NCBI GenBank assembly: GCA_030036985.1
Contig: JASHSD010000616.1
Span: forward strand, 1 to 8,230
DNA: 8,230 nt
Direction of reading: 5' to 3'
From: Bryobacteraceae bacterium
Lineage (GTDB): Bacteria > Acidobacteriota > Terriglobia > Bryobacterales > Bryobacteraceae
Of the stretch, positions 5,446 to 8,230 are shown piece after piece; the first letter of the stretch is position 1, and each line of letters begins with the position of its first letter. The position numbers were made by a program, and so were the translations under genes. The notes under the pieces were generated by a model, which was not told where the DNA came from, did no database searches, and saw only the letters and a program-made list of their open reading frames with translations.

Positions 5446-6156
5446 CTACAGGACGCGGGGTTCCTGCGTCATCAGGTCCTTATACCCCTGAGTCTCGCGC
5501 AGTGTGGTGAATTCCTTCACCTGCAGCTTGTCCTTGTCTTTGAACCCTTCTTCGAGGGCCTTGCGCAGGTACTGCAGGGCCTCTTCGTTCTTGCCCGCGG
5601 CGGCGTACAGGCGCGCCAGTTCGTAGTGATAGCGGGCGCGGTCGGCGACGCTCCGGTCCAGCATGCGCGTGCCGACGGTTCCGCGCGTATCGAAGACATC
5701 CGGATCGAGCTGCAAAGCCCGCGTGTAGGCTTTCGTCATTTCGTCGTATTTGCCGCGGGCGTACCAGGCCGTGCCGAGATTACTCCAGAAAGTCGCCGAA
5801 TCGGGCATGATCCCGATCGCCTTCCGGTAGCGCGAAATCGCGCCCCGGTACTTCTTCTTCGCGTAATAGATCGTGCCAAGGTTGTTCACCGCATCGGCGT
5901 ATTTCTTATCCAGTTTGATAGCCCGCTGGTAGCTTTTTTGGGCGGCGTTCAGGTCGCCCAACTGGTGATACGCGATACCGATTTTGTTCCACAGAACCGC
6001 CGTCTGTCCGCCCGCGCGGTAGGCGTCGATCGCGTCCCGGTACCGCTTCCGCACCATGTAAAGATCGCCGCGATCCTGTGGGCTCAGCTTCACGGGAGTC
6101 GTCGCCTGGGCGGCGGCCGTACCCACAAACAGCAAGGAAAACAGAAGCGTCTTCAT
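5446..6156 (-). CDS. Secreted tetratricopeptide-repeat protein
   Basis: 236 residues. The N-terminus MKTLLFSLLFVGTAAA-QA is a Sec signal peptide with a likely signal peptidase I site after residue 16, placing the protein in the periplasm. The rest is TPR-like: a partial or degenerate repeat near 28-50, clear 34-residue repeats at about 53-86, 87-120 and 121-154, and another at about 174-207 after an irregular insert (155-173). Typical TPR positions are visible, such as WNKIGIAYHQLGDLNAA and AVNNLGTIYYAKKKYRGA. TPR arrays bind other proteins and have no catalytic role. The ATG overlaps the stop of the penicillin-binding protein by 4 bases (ATGA). An AAGGA at 6170-6166, nine bases upstream, is a good ribosome binding site. 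The coupling suggests work on the same envelope process, perhaps as a scaffold for the PBP; the partner is not shown by the sequence. Confidence 0.87.
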   Translation of the reverse strand: MKTLLFSLLFVGTAAAQATTPVKLSPQDRGDLYMVRKRYRDAIDAYRAGGQTAVLWNKIGIAYHQLGDLNAAQKSYQRAIKLDKKYADAVNNLGTIYYAKKKYRGAISRYRKAIGIMPDSATFWSNLGTAWYARGKYDEMTKAYTRALQLDPDVFDTRGTVGTRMLDRSVADRARYHYELARLYAAAGKNEEALQYLRKALEEGFKDKDKLQVKEFTTLRETQGYKDLMTQEPRVL

Positions 6157-8230
6157 TTAAATATGTCCTTCAATTTGCCGAAGAAGCCCTTTTTCTTTTT
6201 CTTTGGGGGAGGATTCTGGGTCTGGTCGGGTGGCGGCGGCGTCTGAGTCGTGGGCGCCTCCGCGCTGGACACATTAGTAGGGTTATCGCGCCGCGGCGGA
6301 AGCGCGTCAAGCGACGGTTGCGGCTGCGCCGCCGGAGCCGTCCCGGCCGGAGCATTCGGGGAAGATACTTCCCAACCGGTCACGTTGGTGCGATCGCCCT
6401 TGCCGCCATGCAGCGGGCAGAGGGCCACCGGCTCCGTTCCCGAAATAAACACTTCGGGGACCTGCTCGGGGCATTGAGGCGTTGCGAGCATGCCGGATTC
6501 GGGATCGATGGTGACCGTCACCACGCCATCCGGCGCCACGAATGGTTTCACATCCGAATAGCGGCGCAGCGCGACCGCGCGCTTCATAAACTCCGTCCAG
6601 ATCGGCAGCGCCGAATGCGCGCCTTCGAGATCGAGCTCGCGGTTATCGTCGAAACCCACCCAGACGATGCAGAGCAGATTGGAGGTGAACCCGGCGAACC
6701 AGCCGTCGTGCTCGGTGCCGGTTTTGCCCGCCGCCGGCGCCGTGAAGCCGCGCGCGCGAACACTCGCTGCAGTGCCGCTGCGCAGCACCTCTTCGAGCAT
6801 GTTGACCAGGAGGTAATCGACTCTGGGATCGAGCACCGTCTTCGTCACCGCCTTCTGGTCGAGGAGAACTTTTCCGTTGGGTTCCTTGATGAGCGAAACA
6901 AAGGAAGGCTGCACGCGCACGCCGTGGTTGGCGAAGACGGTCCAGGCGCCGGCCATCTCGAACGGCGTCGCATCATAAGAGCCGATGGCCATGGCAGGCG
7001 TGGCTTTAACATCCTCGCTGATGCCCGCGCGATGCGCCAGATTCACCACCGTGCTGTAGCCGACCATTTCCGCAACCTTGATGGTGGCGACGTTCAGCGA
7101 TTTTGCCAGCGCTTTGCGCAGGGTCACCGGGCCGAAATATTCGTGCTCGAAGTTGTTGGGCGTGTATTCCTGGCCGTCGAATTCGAACGTGGTCGGCTCA
7201 TCCACCACGATGGTGGCGGGCGTCAGAGTGCGTGTGCCTCCGGCTACCGCGGTGTTCAGCGCGGCGGCATAAACGAACGGCTTGAAGGTGGAAGCGGGCT
7301 GACGCTCGGCGAGCAGGTGGTTTAACTGACTCGCGCCGTAATTGCGGCCGCCGATCAGGGCCTTGATTTCGCCGGTGTGCGGATCGAGCGCAATCAGTGC
7401 GACCTGCGGCGCCACGAACGGCTGGTTCTTGAACCGCCTCTGTCTGCGCACCAGATCGTCCACCTGTTTCATGCCGATGGCGACGGCTTCATTGGCGGCC
7501 TTCTGCAGATCGAGGTCGAGCGTGCTGTATATCTTGTCCGAGCGGGCCTGAAAATCGTAGCCGGGAAAGCGCTTCTCCAGATCGTCGTTAAGCAGGTCGA
7601 CGAAGTAAGGCGCCTCGGTCGAATCGGCTGGCCCGGTCACCAGCTTAAGCGGCGTATTGACCGCCACGGCGTAGTCGCGATCGCTGATGAAACCATTGCC
7701 GCGCATGAGCGCGAGAACGGCGTTGCGGCGTTCGACGACGCGGTCCGGATGGCGATACGGATTGTAGTAGCTGGCGCCGCGCACGATGGAGGCGAGGGTC
7801 GCCGCTTCGGGCAGGCTAAGCGACCGAATGTCCTTGCCGAAGTAAGTCTGCGCCGCTTCACCGAAACCGCGGATGGTAAAGCTGCCGCGATAGCCGAGAT
7901 CGACTTCGTTCGAATACATCTCGAAGATCTGCTGCTTGGTGAGCTTCTGTTCGAGCTGCATCGTGATCATCATTTCCGCCAGCTTGCGCCGCCAGCTGCG
8001 CTCGGGCGTGAGGAACATGTCGCGCGCCAGCTGCATGGAAAGCGTGGAGCCGCCCTGTGCGTTCCTGTGCTGCCGAACGTCCACCCAAGCGGAGCGGACG
8101 ATGCCGACGGGATCGAAGCCGGAATGCTGGAAGAAGCGCTTGTCCTCGGCGGAGAGGACGGCGTCGCGCAGCACCGGGGGGATGTCGTCGTAATGGACGA
8201 CGCGCTGCTTCTCGCGATTGCGGTCGTACA
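6153..8230 (-). CDS. Class A penicillin-binding protein (PBP1A type), 5' end outside window
   Basis: The frame is open to the right edge, giving 691 residues; the N-terminal anchor is missing. A GTG at 8174 is not the start, because the 18 residues before it (YDRNREKQRVVHYDDIPP) are normal PBP sequence. Numbering from that Tyr, the glycosyltransferase (GT51) domain shows AEDKRFFQHSGFDP with Glu28, GGSTLSMQLARD (59-70) and EMYSNEVDLG with Glu103. The transpeptidase domain has STFK (S313 to K316), SLN (377-379) and KTGT (502-505), all three penicillin-binding motifs. A cysteine pair follows (QCPEQ and LCPLHGG). The protein polymerises lipid II glycan strands and cross-links their peptides at the outer face of the inner membrane. 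After about residue 620 comes a Pro/Ala/Thr/Gln linker, then five lysines and GFFGKLKDIFK. The gene overlaps the TPR gene by 4 bases. Confidence 0.95.
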   Translation of the reverse strand, partial: YDRNREKQRVVHYDDIPPVLRDAVLSAEDKRFFQHSGFDPVGIVRSAWVDVRQHRNAQGGSTLSMQLARDMFLTPERSWRRKLAEMMITMQLEQKLTKQQIFEMYSNEVDLGYRGSFTIRGFGEAAQTYFGKDIRSLSLPEAATLASIVRGASYYNPYRHPDRVVERRNAVLALMRGNGFISDRDYAVAVNTPLKLVTGPADSTEAPYFVDLLNDDLEKRFPGYDFQARSDKIYSTLDLDLQKAANEAVAIGMKQVDDLVRRQRRFKNQPFVAPQVALIALDPHTGEIKALIGGRNYGASQLNHLLAERQPASTFKPFVYAAALNTAVAGGTRTLTPATIVVDEPTTFEFDGQEYTPNNFEHEYFGPVTLRKALAKSLNVATIKVAEMVGYSTVVNLAHRAGISEDVKATPAMAIGSYDATPFEMAGAWTVFANHGVRVQPSFVSLIKEPNGKVLLDQKAVTKTVLDPRVDYLLVNMLEEVLRSGTAASVRARGFTAPAAGKTGTEHDGWFAGFTSNLLCIVWVGFDDNRELDLEGAHSALPIWTEFMKRAVALRRYSDVKPFVAPDGVVTVTIDPESGMLATPQCPEQVPEVFISGTEPVALCPLHGGKGDRTNVTGWEVSSPNAPAGTAPAAQPQPSLDALPPRRDNPTNVSSAEAPTTQTPPPPDQTQNPPPKKKKKGFFGKLKDIFK
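6166..6170 (-). promoter_or_regulatory. Ribosome binding site of the TPR gene inside the PBP coding end
   Basis: On the minus strand AAGGA lies nine bases before the TPR start codon, within the last codons of the PBP gene. It is the best-placed Shine-Dalgarno in the window. Together with the ATGA overlap it supports the start at 6156 and translational coupling. Confidence 0.6.

Noticed and set aside
5434..7325. Long plus-strand open frames (5434-6246 and 6078-7325) opposite the TPR and PBP genes
   Set aside because: Both are mirror frames of well-supported minus-strand genes and show no recognisable protein pattern.
8172..8174. GTG as the start of the penicillin-binding protein
   Set aside because: The frame continues to the window edge with conserved PBP sequence (YDRNREKQRVVHYDDIPP), so the true start is outside.

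Overview
The window is high-G+C bacterial chromosome with dense, ordinary housekeeping-type genes separated by small palindromic repeats. The mix suggests a diderm soil bacterium, most plausibly an acidobacterium of the Solibacter/Bryobacter kind: a heptosyltransferase-like GT9 enzyme, a bacilliredoxin-family protein, a Tat-exported beta-lactamase-fold hydrolase, a class A PBP with a Pro-rich, Lys-rich tail, and hairpin repeats between genes. That placement is inference; no rRNA or marker gene is present.

Layout, left to right. (1) 1-157, minus: the first 52 codons of a MauE/DoxX-like membrane protein that runs off the left edge. (2) 158-1070: about 900 bases of lower G+C sequence with no convincing gene. 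(3) 1071-1727, minus: an ACT-domain protein of the ACT-DUF5612 type, function unknown. (4) 1728-1964: a gap with a long imperfect hairpin just beyond the end of the next gene. (5) 1965-3137, minus: a Tat-signal serine hydrolase of the beta-lactamase/class C PBP fold, in lower G+C sequence. (6) 3312-5365, plus: a probable three-gene operon of GT9 glycosyltransferase, isoprenylcysteine-methyltransferase-like membrane methyltransferase and bacilliredoxin. A three-hairpin repeat lies between its first two genes, and only 1 base separates the last two. (7) 5370-5439: a 70-base palindromic element filling the gap between convergent genes. (8) 5446-8230, minus: a class A penicillin-binding protein whose 5' end is outside the window, overlapping by 4 bases a secreted TPR protein.

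The common theme of the right half is the cell envelope: LPS-type sugar transfer, membrane methylation and peptidoglycan polymerisation/cross-linking with a coupled periplasmic TPR partner. The bacilliredoxin adds thiol-redox chemistry. I see no clearly new defence, mobile or biosynthetic system. The most unusual items are the hairpins sharing a GC-NGAA-GC core, the ACT-DUF5612 protein in a bacterial setting, the polybasic PBP tail, and the gene-poor AT-richer segment at the left.
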